Positions 1 to 9,152 of a stretch of 64,000 bases of DNA are shown here, in pieces. The number at the start of each line of letters is the position of its first letter. Within the stretch, counting starts at the first letter, position 1. The position numbers and the translations under genes are program-made. The notes beneath the pieces are model-generated. The model saw only the letters and a program-made list of their open reading frames with translations. It searched no databases and had not been told where the DNA came from. Origin of the DNA: Ammoniphilus sp. YIM 78166 (GTDB lineage: Bacteria > Bacillota > Bacilli > Aneurinibacillales > RAOX-1); assembly GCF_004522215.1 (NCBI RefSeq), contig NZ_SDLR01000005.1, forward strand, positions 155,086 to 219,085, written 5' to 3'.

Positions 1-38
1 ACCTTTTGCGGGTCAGACAAGAGATCTACACAATTCAA

Positions 39-68
39 AAGCCCTTTGGATGAACCTCCAAAGGGCTT
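39..68. terminator. Rho-independent terminator
   Basis: A 12-bp perfect stem (AAGCCCTTTGGA pairing with TCCAAAGGGCTT) closes a 6-nt loop. It lies just downstream of the minus-strand hydrolase gene that ends at 76. A T-rich stretch follows on the plus strand and a short T run on the minus strand, so it could work both ways. Confidence 0.8.
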
Positions 69-75
69 AATCTTT

Positions 76-927
76 TTATATAGGTTTCAGTTGGTCTTCG
101 CCTTCTCCCTCAACGAAATGAGGAAGGCTGGCACCGACAAGCCAGGCGGATAACGCTCGGACCAGTGACGAATCCCTATTGAATAAGCTGGCGAGCACGC
201 TCATGTGATGAGCCCCGCCCACCACGACCTTCGCTGCCCGGCCCCGCTCGGCCAACCTACTAGCTTGTTCGTGAAACGCTGCTGTCTCTTTTTCTCCGAC
301 GATTAGGGCTGTCTGTACGCTATGCGGTATGTCACGGATGGTCCAATCAGAGATTTCGGTGTCCGTCAAGGACAGTTCCTCCTGCAGAAAGGACCTACTG
401 ACTGGTTCCAGGTCGAATGCCCCGCTCACAGCAACAACTGCCGCACAGTGATCCGCGATTTCACGCGATTGAATCGCGGCAAGCGATAAATGTGCGCCTG
501 CGGAATGACCAACAAGGCAGAGCTTTGTTCCATCTGGTAGGAGAGTCAAGAGCCGGGCAATCGCCTCCCTCACATCGCTGACTACATCCGCCATTCGGAC
601 ACTTGGCATCAATCTGTATTCCAAGTTAGCAACCGTTGGGCCTAACGCCGTTAGACCAGGCAGCACACAACGGTGATCCTCAGCTCGCAGTGCACGCCAG
701 TACCCGCCATGCACAAAAACGGGGACTACAGGTCCTGGCTGGTTATTCCCCCCTAGTTCGAGCCATTGGCGCGGATCGGAGCCATACATATGGCGAACTA
801 ATGACAGTTGACCTGACACTGCTTGACTTCGACTTTCAAGGCATTCAAGCCACGCGCCAAAGTCCGGAAGAATTTTCGCCATGCGTAATTGGCCATCCCA
901 GTAATCCCTGCTCTGAAGCATTTTCAT
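76..927 (-). CDS. alpha/beta hydrolase, kynurenine formamidase-like
   Basis: This 283-residue cytoplasmic alpha/beta hydrolase has the HGGYWR oxyanion-hole motif near residues 73-78, which is typical of arylformamidases (KynB/AFMID-like esterases). The nucleophile serine is in GHSAG near residue 141, and a candidate catalytic histidine lies in GGAHHMS near residue 240. The family hydrolyses N-formylkynurenine or related formyl amides and esters. The start is supported by AAGGGAGGG a few bases upstream. It is the last gene of a minus-strand run that includes an amidohydrolase and a ureidoglycolate dehydrogenase. No other tryptophan-degradation gene is present, so the substrate may instead be an amide or ester made by its neighbours. 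Family assignment is firm; substrate is open. Confidence 0.8.
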   Translation of the reverse strand: MKMLQSRDYWDGQLRMAKILPDFGAWLECLESRSQAVSGQLSLVRHMYGSDPRQWLELGGNNQPGPVVPVFVHGGYWRALRAEDHRCVLPGLTALGPTVANLEYRLMPSVRMADVVSDVREAIARLLTLLPDGTKLCLVGHSAGAHLSLAAIQSREIADHCAAVVAVSGAFDLEPVSRSFLQEELSLTDTEISDWTIRDIPHSVQTALIVGEKETAAFHEQASRLAERGRAAKVVVGGAHHMSVLASLFNRDSSLVRALSAWLVGASLPHFVEGEGEDQLKPI

Positions 928-939
928 CGTTCCCTCCCT

Positions 940-2217
940 TTATACGGTTGCAATGATCAAGCCTTGAAGTGTCTCAATTGCGCTGCGGGGATCCTTCCAT
1001 ATTTTCCCGTCCTTCATAATCATCGCCAGATTGTCGCGATCCTGAAGAAGTGAGACATCCTCAGTAACATCCCCTCGAACAAGAAGCATGTCGGCTAGGA
1101 ACCCTTCTTTGATCTGCCCTAGCTCGTGTCCCATTTGCATGAGCTGAGCTCCAACGGTTGTCGCACACTTCAGCGCCTCGACTGGAGTATAGCCAAAGAA
1201 GTTGACGAAATGTTCAATATCCCTGGCATTTTGCCCCATAGGCGTAATGGCAAAACCATAATCCCCACCCACCACAACTCGGATGCCACGCTTACGAATT
1301 TCCTTATAGGTCTTGCAAGTAGCCTCAAACTTGCGGAACAATCCCATACTTTCGGCCACCTGTGGCGACATACCGCCCATCGTGCTGTTATGAACGAGAC
1401 CAAAGGCTGGCCCAACAAAGACTCGATCCTTCACCGATTCGAGCATGTCTAGCGCCTCTTCGTCCGCGAAATCACAGTGATAAATACAGTCTACCCCGTG
1501 CCGAACCGCCATCTTCACACTTTGAGAGGAACGGGCATGGGCGGCAATTAACTTACCATAGCGATGGCCAACGGAAACCACTGCGGCCAGTTCCTCCTCT
1601 TCGAGTGGAGTAATCTCTGCTCGGGCATGACTGATGAATTCATCACCCGAAATATTGATCTTCAGCACATCAACGCCATCACGAATGCATTCCCTAGCCA
1701 CCCGGCGGAATTCATCTGCACCATCCGCAATCAAACCAAAGCTCTCCTGATAAATGTGACGCTTACGCTCATCACCCAACCCTGCAGTGGTCGTCATTTC
1801 AGGGCTTCCTGCAAGCATCCGTGGTCCGGCGATCATGCCTTCATTAATTGCATTTCGAGCAGTGACACCCAGCATGGGTTTTGCTGAAGCCGCTTCAAAG
1901 ATCGAGGTAAATCCATGGCTAAGAAGCAATTGCAGGTTCTTCGCTGTCAACAGCATGTGCTCCTCGTTGCTAAGCTGACCGAGTTCAGTCATGCTCTTGA
2001 TGTTGGTAAAACTCGGATGGCAATGTCCTTCAACCATACCGGGCATCAAGGTCATGCCCGTTCCGTCGATACGGTCTGCGGGCAAATCAGAAGGTACTTC
2101 AGTTCCAGGGATCACCGATTCGATTCGGTTACCTCTAACGATAACGGTGGCAGGATAAGCCGAATCCGACAGGCCGTCCCAGACTTTTGCTCCAGTAATG
2201 CAGATATAGTTCATCAT
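940..2217 (-). CDS. metal-dependent amidohydrolase (imidazolonepropionase/prolidase-like)
   Basis: This 425-residue member of the amidohydrolase superfamily hydrolyses C-N bonds in an unknown substrate. The metal-binding HxH appears as EGHCHPS near residues 63-69. A lysine that may be carboxylated sits in DVLKINISGD (about residue 187), further ligand histidines are in AAHARSS and IYHCDF, and the late aspartate is in GGDYGF. A small beta-sandwich formed by both ends is typical of the family. GAGGAGGTAAAGAAT precedes a double ATG. It lies 12 bp upstream of the formamidase-like gene and is probably cotranscribed with it. The exact substrate cannot be read from sequence; a ureido or cyclic amide compound would fit the AllD gene upstream. 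Confidence 0.8.
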   Translation of the reverse strand: MMNYICITGAKVWDGLSDSAYPATVIVRGNRIESVIPGTEVPSDLPADRIDGTGMTLMPGMVEGHCHPSFTNIKSMTELGQLSNEEHMLLTAKNLQLLLSHGFTSIFEAASAKPMLGVTARNAINEGMIAGPRMLAGSPEMTTTAGLGDERKRHIYQESFGLIADGADEFRRVARECIRDGVDVLKINISGDEFISHARAEITPLEEEELAAVVSVGHRYGKLIAAHARSSQSVKMAVRHGVDCIYHCDFADEEALDMLESVKDRVFVGPAFGLVHNSTMGGMSPQVAESMGLFRKFEATCKTYKEIRKRGIRVVVGGDYGFAITPMGQNARDIEHFVNFFGYTPVEALKCATTVGAQLMQMGHELGQIKEGFLADMLLVRGDVTEDVSLLQDRDNLAMIMKDGKIWKDPRSAIETLQGLIIATV

Positions 2218-2379
2218 ATTCTTTACCTCCTCAGAGTTTTGTGTAATTTAATGAGCATCCCTATTCATTACGACTCGCTAGAACAACCTTTATAGTTACC
2301 TGAAGTTTTGAAAACATTAAAATTATCTGATTTCACAAAGTGTAAGCATTCCTCCTTTCCCTTGAAAGTCCTTTGGTGC

Positions 2380-3582
2380 TTACAAGGCTAGCTTAAGCAG
2401 GTCTTCAAAATCCTCAAGCTTGGGCCTTCGCGGATTGATTCGAATGAGACGTTCAATGGTTAAAGCCTTTTTGGCGATTTCAGTTACCTGTTCTTCCTTT
2501 ATCCCAATCTCAGATAAGGTCTTCGGAAGCCCGATATGATCAAGCAGTTGAAGCATCGCTTCAAAGACCGATTGGGCCACCTCCTGACGATTCATCTGAC
2601 CGGTATTAATGTCCAGCAATTCAGCGATCTCTTTCATCTTCTCCACTTCTACGGTCGAATTGAACTTCATCACATAGGGAAGCAGCAATCCTGTCAATTC
2701 CCCATGAGGCGATTTGGTCAGTCCGCCTAGAGGGTAAGCCAAAGCATGGGCTATGGCCGTTCCTGTATTCGAAAAAGCTAATCCTGCCAATAAGCTGCCT
2801 AGCATCATATTGCTTCTTGCTTCAAGGTTGGAGCCTTGCTGCACGGCTAAGGTAATGTTCTTAATAATGAGCTTGATGGCCTCAAGAGCAAGGACGTTCG
2901 ATAAGGGGAACGAGCCTTGGAACAAGGGCTCTCCCTCGGCCTGAATATACTTATAATCCATGGACATATAAGCCTCAACGGCATGAGAAAGGGCATCGAT
3001 TCCTGAACAAGCCGTAACATAAGGGGGAAGCCCTATCGTTAATTCAGGGTCGAGCAACGCGACCGAGGGTCGCAAGTAATTGTCCGAAATGCCTACCTTC
3101 AGGTTATTTTCAACATCGGTCACAACGGCAACGGAGGTTACCTCCGAGCCTGTACCCGCAGTCGTCGGAATGGCAATTAACGGGGTGATAGGACCCGGCA
3201 CTTGATTTTCTCCCGCATAATCCAAAGGGCTTCCCCCATGCGCCAGCAATAGGGCAACCACCTTTGCCATGTCCATGCTGCTTCCTCCACCCAAGCCGAT
3301 AATGACATCGGGCTTCACCTGAGAAGCGGCAAACCGGTAACATTCCATGATCGTATCAACGGGAGGCTCGGGAACCACCTTATCATAAAGAGTCAAATCG
3401 ATGCTGTGATTTCTAAGGGCAGCCGTCACTTGATACGTAATGCCTGCCTTATTTACTCCTGGATCTGTGATCAGCAAAACATTCTTCGCTTGCAAACGGT
3501 CGATCACGGAGCCTAACCTCTGGATTGAACCGTTTCCAAAAACAATTCTTCCAGTAGAATAATAATCCCACGTTGTTCTCAT
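2380..3582 (-). CDS. iron-containing alcohol dehydrogenase
   Basis: This 400-residue group III (iron-dependent) alcohol dehydrogenase would interconvert an alcohol and aldehyde with NAD(P). The dinucleotide-binding GGGSSMDMAK motif is near residues 97-106. Likely metal ligands lie in the DALSHAVEAYMS segment, in HALAYPLGG, and in the histidine of SPHGELTG; this set is characteristic of the family. AAAGGATG precedes the start. It lies 18 bp downstream of a destroyed aldehyde dehydrogenase gene, so the pair probably once carried an alcohol through an aldehyde to an acid. It now stands between AllD and the amidohydrolase. Family is certain, substrate unknown. Confidence 0.9.
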   Translation of the reverse strand: MRTTWDYYSTGRIVFGNGSIQRLGSVIDRLQAKNVLLITDPGVNKAGITYQVTAALRNHSIDLTLYDKVVPEPPVDTIMECYRFAASQVKPDVIIGLGGGSSMDMAKVVALLLAHGGSPLDYAGENQVPGPITPLIAIPTTAGTGSEVTSVAVVTDVENNLKVGISDNYLRPSVALLDPELTIGLPPYVTACSGIDALSHAVEAYMSMDYKYIQAEGEPLFQGSFPLSNVLALEAIKLIIKNITLAVQQGSNLEARSNMMLGSLLAGLAFSNTGTAIAHALAYPLGGLTKSPHGELTGLLLPYVMKFNSTVEVEKMKEIAELLDINTGQMNRQEVAQSVFEAMLQLLDHIGLPKTLSEIGIKEEQVTEIAKKALTIERLIRINPRRPKLEDFEDLLKLAL

Positions 3583-3600
3583 GAGTCATGACATCCTTTG

Positions 3601-4535
3601 CTATAGGTTTAAGACAACCAATCGTTCATCGGTCATCTCCTGGACCGTATAATGCGGTCCTTCCTTGCCGATCCCGCTATCCTTCACTCCGCCATAGGGC
3701 ATCACATCCGCCCGATAAGTCGATACATCATTGATGATCACGCCGCCGAACTCCAGTTCCTGGGCAGCCCTCATCGCAAGCTGCAAATTCGAAGTAAAGA
3801 AACCCGCTTGCCGCCAAAGGAAGCACGGGCCCCTTGAGAGATCGCTTCCTGAATCCATGCTTCTGCCCGCTCGGCTTCCTTTTGTGAAATCATGGGGCCA
3901 ATGTCGGTACCTTGATCCTCCGGATTTCCGACTACTAATCCGGTTGAAATACCCTGCAGGAAGCCCAGCTTCATTAAAAATGTCTGCTAACCTGCATGCA
4001 ATCAGTGGAGTCGCGGCTGCAGGCTTTAGTACTACAGCATTTCCTGCTGCTATCGCTGGTCCAATCTTATGGTGTTAAACGGAAAATTAAAAGGACTGAT
4101 TGCAACTATTACACCTACTGGTACATGTATGTTAAAAGCGAGCTTATTCTCATTTCCAGGCTGTCCGAGGGGAACACCCTCCCCTGAGATTCGCTTAGCC
4201 TCTTCTGCTGAGGCGATCAGCGTTTTGAATCCCTCTCTCAATTTCCGCATAGGCATCTTTTCTTACCTTGCCAGCTTCTTTAATTAAGAGAAGTGCAAGT
4301 TCGTCCCTTCTTCTCCTCACGCCTTCCGCCGCGCGATTAAGGATCTCGTAGCGCTCAAAGGGACTAAACTTCACCTGCTTAAAGGTCTCGTAAGCTGACG
4401 TGATGGCGCGATCCACCTCTTCCCTTGTCCCTTTTCCTACTTCACCAAGAGCTTATCCTAATACTTATCCAGTACTGGCATATAAGCTTCAGCCTCATGC
4501 CATTCCCCCTGAATAAAATGCCCGTATTTTTCCAT
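3601..4535 (-). pseudogene. aldehyde dehydrogenase, multiply disrupted
   Basis: Aldehyde dehydrogenase pieces appear in order on the minus strand. The start is MEKYGHFIQGEW at 4535 with a good ribosome site, and it runs into a stop after codon 25. An N-terminal block follows (DRAITSAYETFKQVKFSPFE), then the PFNFPFN region, then after a frameshift a block reading GPAIAAGNAVVLKPAAATP. The sequence then jumps to VGNPEDQGTDIGPMIS and, after another break, to the C-terminal MPYGGVKDSGIGKEGPHYT. The central part that normally holds the catalytic Glu and Cys is missing. At least one nonsense or indel, two frameshifts and two internal deletions make it non-functional. It sits between AllD and the alcohol dehydrogenase. 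Confidence 0.9.
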
Positions 4536-4554
4536 TACTCGCCCTCCGTCCTCT

Positions 4555-5604
4555 TTATTTGGCAAAAGCGTCTAGATTCTCGTATCTATTACTATGAATA
4601 ACGTCAGAGACCAGATATCGATAGATATCATCTGCAATTTCAATTCCTACTCGTTCACTCTCCGCAGCCCTGAGTTTGCTTCCTAGGCCAGGATAAGAGA
4701 CTTGCTCAAAACCTGGGGCGGGCTTAATCTCATTAATATCCTGCATCTTCTGTGTGATATTTCCCTTAAATTCATCGACAGCCGTGAAGAAGGCTGGATT
4801 AATCACAATATGAGTTTGCCCAAGATCTCGTCCCAGAGAAAGATCCCCATACAAAGGGCTTACGCGATTTCCGAACGGAAGCCCCATTAATACCCCGGAT
4901 AAGATGTCTACCATCATGGCCAATCCGAAGCCCTTAGGTCCTGCAATAGGCAATAAACCGCTGACTTCGAAGGGATCTGTCGTCGGATTCCCCTGCTCAT
5001 CCACTGCCCATGTTTCAGGAATGGAATCTCCATTTGCACGGGCCTGTAGAATCTTGCCCCAAGGCTTGACCGTCGTTGCCATATCGAATGTGATCATCTC
5101 TCCGTCTTCTCCCGGCGCTGCAAAGGCAATTGGATTGGTCCCGTAATATGGCTCCGCACCGCCATAGGGAACGGCCATAGGATCTGCTTGGCAAACAGAA
5201 ATACCGATCATCCCTTCTTTTGCCGCTTGTTGCACGAAGTAAGCTAGAGCCCCGCTATGCGAGATTCGCTTCACCCCTACCATAGCAATTCCAGATTCTC
5301 TGGCCATGTTAATCGCTTCATCCATAGCCAACTTGGAAGCGACATGACCGGTGCCATTATCCCCATGAAACACAGCTGTACTCGGTCCTGTTCTTTCTAG
5401 GTAGAAGTAGGGATTCACATTGATGCCGCCTTTAGCAATTCTCTCGCAGTAGTACTCTACTCGAATGGCCCCATGGGAATGAATCCCTCTTGAATCAGCA
5501 AACACAAGCACATCTGCTACTCCTTCAGCATGCTCCCTACTCAGACCGGCCTTATGTAACTTGGTCTCGATTAATTCTATCAATTCTTGTTTGGATACTC
5601 TCAT
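4555..5604 (-). CDS. allD: ureidoglycolate dehydrogenase (AllD-like, Ldh2 family)
   Basis: This protein of about 349 residues belongs to the malate/L-lactate/sulfolactate dehydrogenase-2 family. Its resemblance to enteric AllD as I remember it extends along the whole chain: DARGIHSHGAVRVEYY-like N-terminus (here DSRGIHSHGAIRVEYY), YYGTNPIAFAAPGE, TFDMATTVKPWGK, and a C-terminus ending near AFAK. AllD oxidises ureidoglycolate to oxalurate with NAD in allantoin/purine degradation. I chose the ATG at 5604 rather than 5652 because GGGGAGG lies 4 nt before it. The GntR gene is 54 bp upstream in the same direction and probably controls it. No allantoinase or carbamate kinase gene is nearby, so another 2-hydroxyacid substrate remains possible. 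Confidence 0.78.
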   Translation of the reverse strand: MRVSKQELIELIETKLHKAGLSREHAEGVADVLVFADSRGIHSHGAIRVEYYCERIAKGGINVNPYFYLERTGPSTAVFHGDNGTGHVASKLAMDEAINMARESGIAMVGVKRISHSGALAYFVQQAAKEGMIGISVCQADPMAVPYGGAEPYYGTNPIAFAAPGEDGEMITFDMATTVKPWGKILQARANGDSIPETWAVDEQGNPTTDPFEVSGLLPIAGPKGFGLAMMVDILSGVLMGLPFGNRVSPLYGDLSLGRDLGQTHIVINPAFFTAVDEFKGNITQKMQDINEIKPAPGFEQVSYPGLGSKLRAAESERVGIEIADDIYRYLVSDVIHSNRYENLDAFAK

Positions 5605-5657
5605 TTCTTCTCCTCCCCTATACTTTGCGAAACGGCAGCCGGCGCTAAGCATTCTGG

Positions 5658-6347
5658 CTACTCTAAGGAATTCATTTTATTCCTCTTATATTTCTCCATT
5701 AGACGGCCTTTAGCATCTAAGATATGATTGGCCAAAGCCTCCTCCGCCCTATAAATATCGCGAGTTCGGATCGCTTCGATAATTTCCCAATGTTCCATCG
5801 CTGCCTCTCGTTGGTCCACTTCACCTCTCACGTGGTAAAACCGGGCAATATGGAGATGGCAGTGCATACCTTGGTAAGCCTCTGTAATAAAAGAATTTCC
5901 GCCTTCAGCAACCAATGTATAGTGGAATTGATGATCATAATGGTTAAACTCAAGAACTTCCCTATAGGAAGCCCCAATTTTAATGGACATCATCTTTTCC
6001 GTTAAACGGGACAGCTCCTCTACTATGTTTAAGCGGTTGAAACGAATGATATTGCGAACCCCATACGTCTCTAATAGGATACGGGCTTCTAGCATCTGCT
6101 CCATCTTCACTTCATCCAAAATATCACTCACGCGATAACCCTTGTTTGGCTCAAAGATTACTAGATTCTCAGAGTGAAGGCGAGATAGTGCCTCTCTTAA
6201 AGGAATGGCACTTACGTTGATCTCCCTGCCTAAGAGACTAATATTGATCTTCTGTCCCGGGGATAAATGCCAGCCAAAAATCATTTCCTTCAGTAAGGTG
6301 TATACGAATTCTGTCGTCTCTCCCCGTTCCTTCTCCTTAATAATCAT
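5658..6347 (-). CDS. GntR-family regulator (FadR/FCD subfamily)
   Basis: This transcription factor has about 229 residues. The N-terminal winged helix-turn-helix (about residues 15-75) contains the GntR signature INVSAIPLREALSRL followed by GYRVS in the wing. The C-terminal helical FCD ligand domain contains the YDHQFHYTL and HWEIIEAI segments, whose histidines and aspartate usually bind a metal that helps hold a small carboxylate effector. The ATG at 6347 with AAAGGAGGGA upstream is preferred over a GTG at 6365, which would overlap the ribosome site. It is the first gene of the minus-strand catabolic operon and probably regulates it together with itself. A perfect 16-bp palindrome lies 90 bp upstream. 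Confidence 0.88.
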   Translation of the reverse strand: MIIKEKERGETTEFVYTLLKEMIFGWHLSPGQKINISLLGREINVSAIPLREALSRLHSENLVIFEPNKGYRVSDILDEVKMEQMLEARILLETYGVRNIIRFNRLNIVEELSRLTEKMMSIKIGASYREVLEFNHYDHQFHYTLVAEGGNSFITEAYQGMHCHLHIARFYHVRGEVDQREAAMEHWEIIEAIRTRDIYRAEEALANHILDAKGRLMEKYKRNKMNSLE

Positions 6348-6436
6348 GATTCCCTCCTTTCCCACACGTATTGGTTTTCATGTATTTCTACTGCCCTTTT
6401 GGTAACATGGTTTTAAACTTTATCAAAGTCAAAATC

Positions 6437-6452
6437 AAATCATATATGATTT
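6437..6452. promoter_or_regulatory. palindrome, candidate GntR operator
   Basis: The 16-bp perfect palindrome AAATCATATATGATTT lies in the AT-rich gap between the GntR gene and the plus-strand SLH protease. A weaker copy with the same right half (TATGATTT) is at 6639-6654. A symmetric site beside a GntR regulator is a reasonable operator. The assignment is inferred from position and symmetry only. Confidence 0.5.
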
Positions 6453-6774
6453 AAGAAAATAATACCAATTATTAAATATATAGTCAACACCAAATATTCA
6501 TAAATGTATATAATTTTATGAATTCAAATTAGAAAATCCTCTTATTAAGCGGTTACACAAGGTATATTCTATATAAATTATATAAAATCACCCTAATAAC
6601 AGCATACAAAGTTTTAAAAATTTTGATAATGACAGACTTGATTATATATGATTTATAGGTATGAAGGTGGAAATGGGGACTACCATCAAGAGCGATTCCC
6701 CAGCAATTTCATGCTGACTTTACTTTTCCTCTATGGAATACTAGGCTTACTAGTTTGATATGGAGGAATGACGC

Positions 6775-9030
6775 ATGAAGTCATGGCTACCCTTGGTTTT
6801 AGCACTTTTTATATTTTTCCCTTCGTTTCCCTCTTCGTCCCATGCGACGACCTTAGCCACGGGATTCAAGGATGTTCCGCCCGCCCACTGGGCTGAGAAC
6901 GCCATCCTCTGGGGTAAGAACACGGGAATGGTGAAGGGCTACCCGGATGGGACCTTCCGACCTGCGAAGCAAGTGAGTGAAGCGGAGTTTATGGTGATGC
7001 TGTTTGAGGCCTACCAACCTGCTGGACTTCACAGCTTTAAAGCAACTCGACACTGGTCTGATCCCTATTACCTTTTTGCGCAAAGTCGAAACTACCCTGC
7101 TCAGGGCTACCAAAAGGTGGAAATCCGAAATCTGGCGCTGAATCGAGAGCGTGTGGCTGAACTGATCGCCGGGGTGGATGGGGTTCATTTTACCGGACCA
7201 CAGGCCATCCAGTACGTGTTAAGCAAAGGCTATGCGAAAGGGAAGGTGCCCGGCGTGATGAGTATCGAGGCCTTTAAAGGCAAGGATGCTTTGACCCGCG
7301 CAGAGGCAGTGCAGTTTGTAAAAAATCTAACCGAAAGCGGGATGCAAGAGCTAAAGCCCCGACCGGTCCAGGCGACCCCCCAATCTCAACTTCCTTCATT
7401 GCCCTCTTCGGAGCAGCCAGTCGAAGGAAAACCGCTTTCCTTCCGGGATATTGCTGACCTGGGTGAAAAAAGTGTGGTTATGATTGTCAATTATGATCAA
7501 AACGGGGAGGAATTTTCGTTAGGCAGTGGGATTAGCATTGGAAACGGTCTGGTGCTCACCAATGCCCACGTCGTGGAAGGTGCGGGGTCGATTGGCATCG
7601 TTACGCAGGATGAAACCGAAATCGAAGCTTTGGGCTTGGTTCGTTATGATGCGGACCTCGACCTGGCGATACTCAAAGTAAGCCAAGAGCTGAAACTTCA
7701 AGCTGCCCCGCTTGGCAGCTACCGTATGGTGCAAAAAGGCGATCCAATTGTCACCATTGGGAGTCCGGAAGGACTTATTAATACCTTGTCCAATGGGCTG
7801 GTGAGCGGAATTCGCAAAATTCCCTTTACGCCAGAAGGGGCTACTTTAGACATGATCCAGATCACCGCTCCGATTACCAGCGGCAGCTCAGGGGGTGCTC
7901 TTTTTGCGATGAACGGCTTGGTGGTGGGCATGACCTCCTTCGGAAACGAGCAGGGAAATTTGAATTTTGCCATAGCCATCGACCATGCCAAACCGTGGAT
8001 CGATGAGCTAACCAAGATGCCTTTGGCCTCGATCCCGACGATTCCTTATCCAGAAATTGCATCGCAACCCGTGCATGAATCCCCCGTGCCACCCGCAGCC
8101 GAGCAGCCTGTAGAATTGACGCCGCCAGACAGCAAGCTGGCGATGACCGTGAACGGATATGTGAAGGATGCCCTCCTTCACCCGGTGGACCCTATTCTCT
8201 ATGTGATTAATAAAGAGGAAAAAGGCATTTACCGCATCAATTATGAAACCAAACAAAGCAGCTTTCTGAGGCTTCCTTTGATGCCCGAAAAACTGTTTTA
8301 TGCTAACAACGAGCTCTATGTAGCGCTAGCCACACGAAGCCATAGCTCGTATTGGTGGGATAACGAGCAAACAGGAGCGATTGCGATCATCAATCCCCTT
8401 GCCTGGGAAATAATGGATCAATTTGAACTCGACATCGATCCTTTTGATCTTGTTGTCGCTGATGGTGTCCTCTATGTTTCATCGGGATCCGGGCAATGGA
8501 CGAGGATCAAAAGCTATTCCCGGGACAAAAAGCTCGAAATAGCCTCCCATTTGATCCGTCAGGGCAGCTATTTACAGCTCCATCCCGAGGGCGATCGGAT
8601 CATCAGTATCGATACCGATAGCTCCCCAAGGGACATGCAATCGTTTCAGATTAGCAAGGGTCAATTTATAGACGTTAAAGATTCTCCCTACCACGGTGAT
8701 TATGCCATGAGTCCGTTGATGCGCTTGTCACCAGATGGCCGATACATTTTTAATGGAGCCGGAACCATTTTCACCTCCTCCATGCACTATGTCACGAACC
8801 TTCAGCGAAGTTTTAGCGACGTTGCCTTCCATCTGACGGGAGACCGCTTCTACCTCGCCAGCAAAAATCGGATCATTGAATACCAATATTCCGATTGGGA
8901 GCCGGTAAAGGTTCATAAATTAACCGGGGAGTCGGACTTCTTGTTCTACCACCAGAACCAGCTGATCAGCGTGTCTAAGATCAACCTGCGGGGCGCCATC
9001 TACGGAATTGAAACCCTCGACCTGAAATAG
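6775..9030 (+). CDS. SLH-domain trypsin-like protease with C-terminal propeller-like region
   Basis: This secreted protein of 751 residues has a signal peptide (residues 1-24, cleavage after SHA). At least one S-layer-homology domain is clear (about 30-80, FKDVPPAHWAENAI...YPDGTFRP) and degenerate SLH-like repeats run to about 190. A serine protease domain of the HtrA/S1C type follows (about 225-415). Its triad is visible: His265 in TNAHVV, Asp296 in DLDLAILKV, Ser372 in GSSGGAL. There is no PDZ domain. From about residue 455 to the end the sequence contains repeated strand-like stretches (PVDPILYVINKEEKGIYRI, SPDGRYIFNGAG) resembling a beta-propeller. SLH domains suggest anchoring to cell-wall polymer. 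GGAGG lies 9 nt before the start, and a terminator follows the gene. Confidence 0.85.
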   Translation: MKSWLPLVLALFIFFPSFPSSSHATTLATGFKDVPPAHWAENAILWGKNTGMVKGYPDGTFRPAKQVSEAEFMVMLFEAYQPAGLHSFKATRHWSDPYYLFAQSRNYPAQGYQKVEIRNLALNRERVAELIAGVDGVHFTGPQAIQYVLSKGYAKGKVPGVMSIEAFKGKDALTRAEAVQFVKNLTESGMQELKPRPVQATPQSQLPSLPSSEQPVEGKPLSFRDIADLGEKSVVMIVNYDQNGEEFSLGSGISIGNGLVLTNAHVVEGAGSIGIVTQDETEIEALGLVRYDADLDLAILKVSQELKLQAAPLGSYRMVQKGDPIVTIGSPEGLINTLSNGLVSGIRKIPFTPEGATLDMIQITAPITSGSSGGALFAMNGLVVGMTSFGNEQGNLNFAIAIDHAKPWIDELTKMPLASIPTIPYPEIASQPVHESPVPPAAEQPVELTPPDSKLAMTVNGYVKDALLHPVDPILYVINKEEKGIYRINYETKQSSFLRLPLMPEKLFYANNELYVALATRSHSSYWWDNEQTGAIAIINPLAWEIMDQFELDIDPFDLVVADGVLYVSSGSGQWTRIKSYSRDKKLEIASHLIRQGSYLQLHPEGDRIISIDTDSSPRDMQSFQISKGQFIDVKDSPYHGDYAMSPLMRLSPDGRYIFNGAGTIFTSSMHYVTNLQRSFSDVAFHLTGDRFYLASKNRIIEYQYSDWEPVKVHKLTGESDFLFYHQNQLISVSKINLRGAIYGIETLDLK

Positions 9031-9036
9031 AAGTAG

Positions 9037-9077
9037 GCCTGACCTTTTTCCACTAGGAAGAAAAGTCAGGCTTTTTC
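9037..9077 (+). terminator. Rho-independent terminator
   Basis: GCCTGAC and GTCAGGC pair, extended by the partly complementary CTTTTTCC/GGAAGAAAA arms, followed by a T run. It lies 7 nt after the stop of the SLH protease gene. Confidence 0.85.
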
Positions 9078-9152
9078 ACGTTTGGGCAGACCCCACATTA
9101 GGCCAAAGTGCATAATCTGTTGGTAACTTTCGAAAAAAGGAGGTGTATACAG

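Noticed and set aside
2218-2379. Short leader peptide after the ribosome-site-like sequence near 2355 on the minus strand
   Set aside because: The eight-codon frame starts too close to the GGAGG and shows no leader features; probably a chance or relic site.
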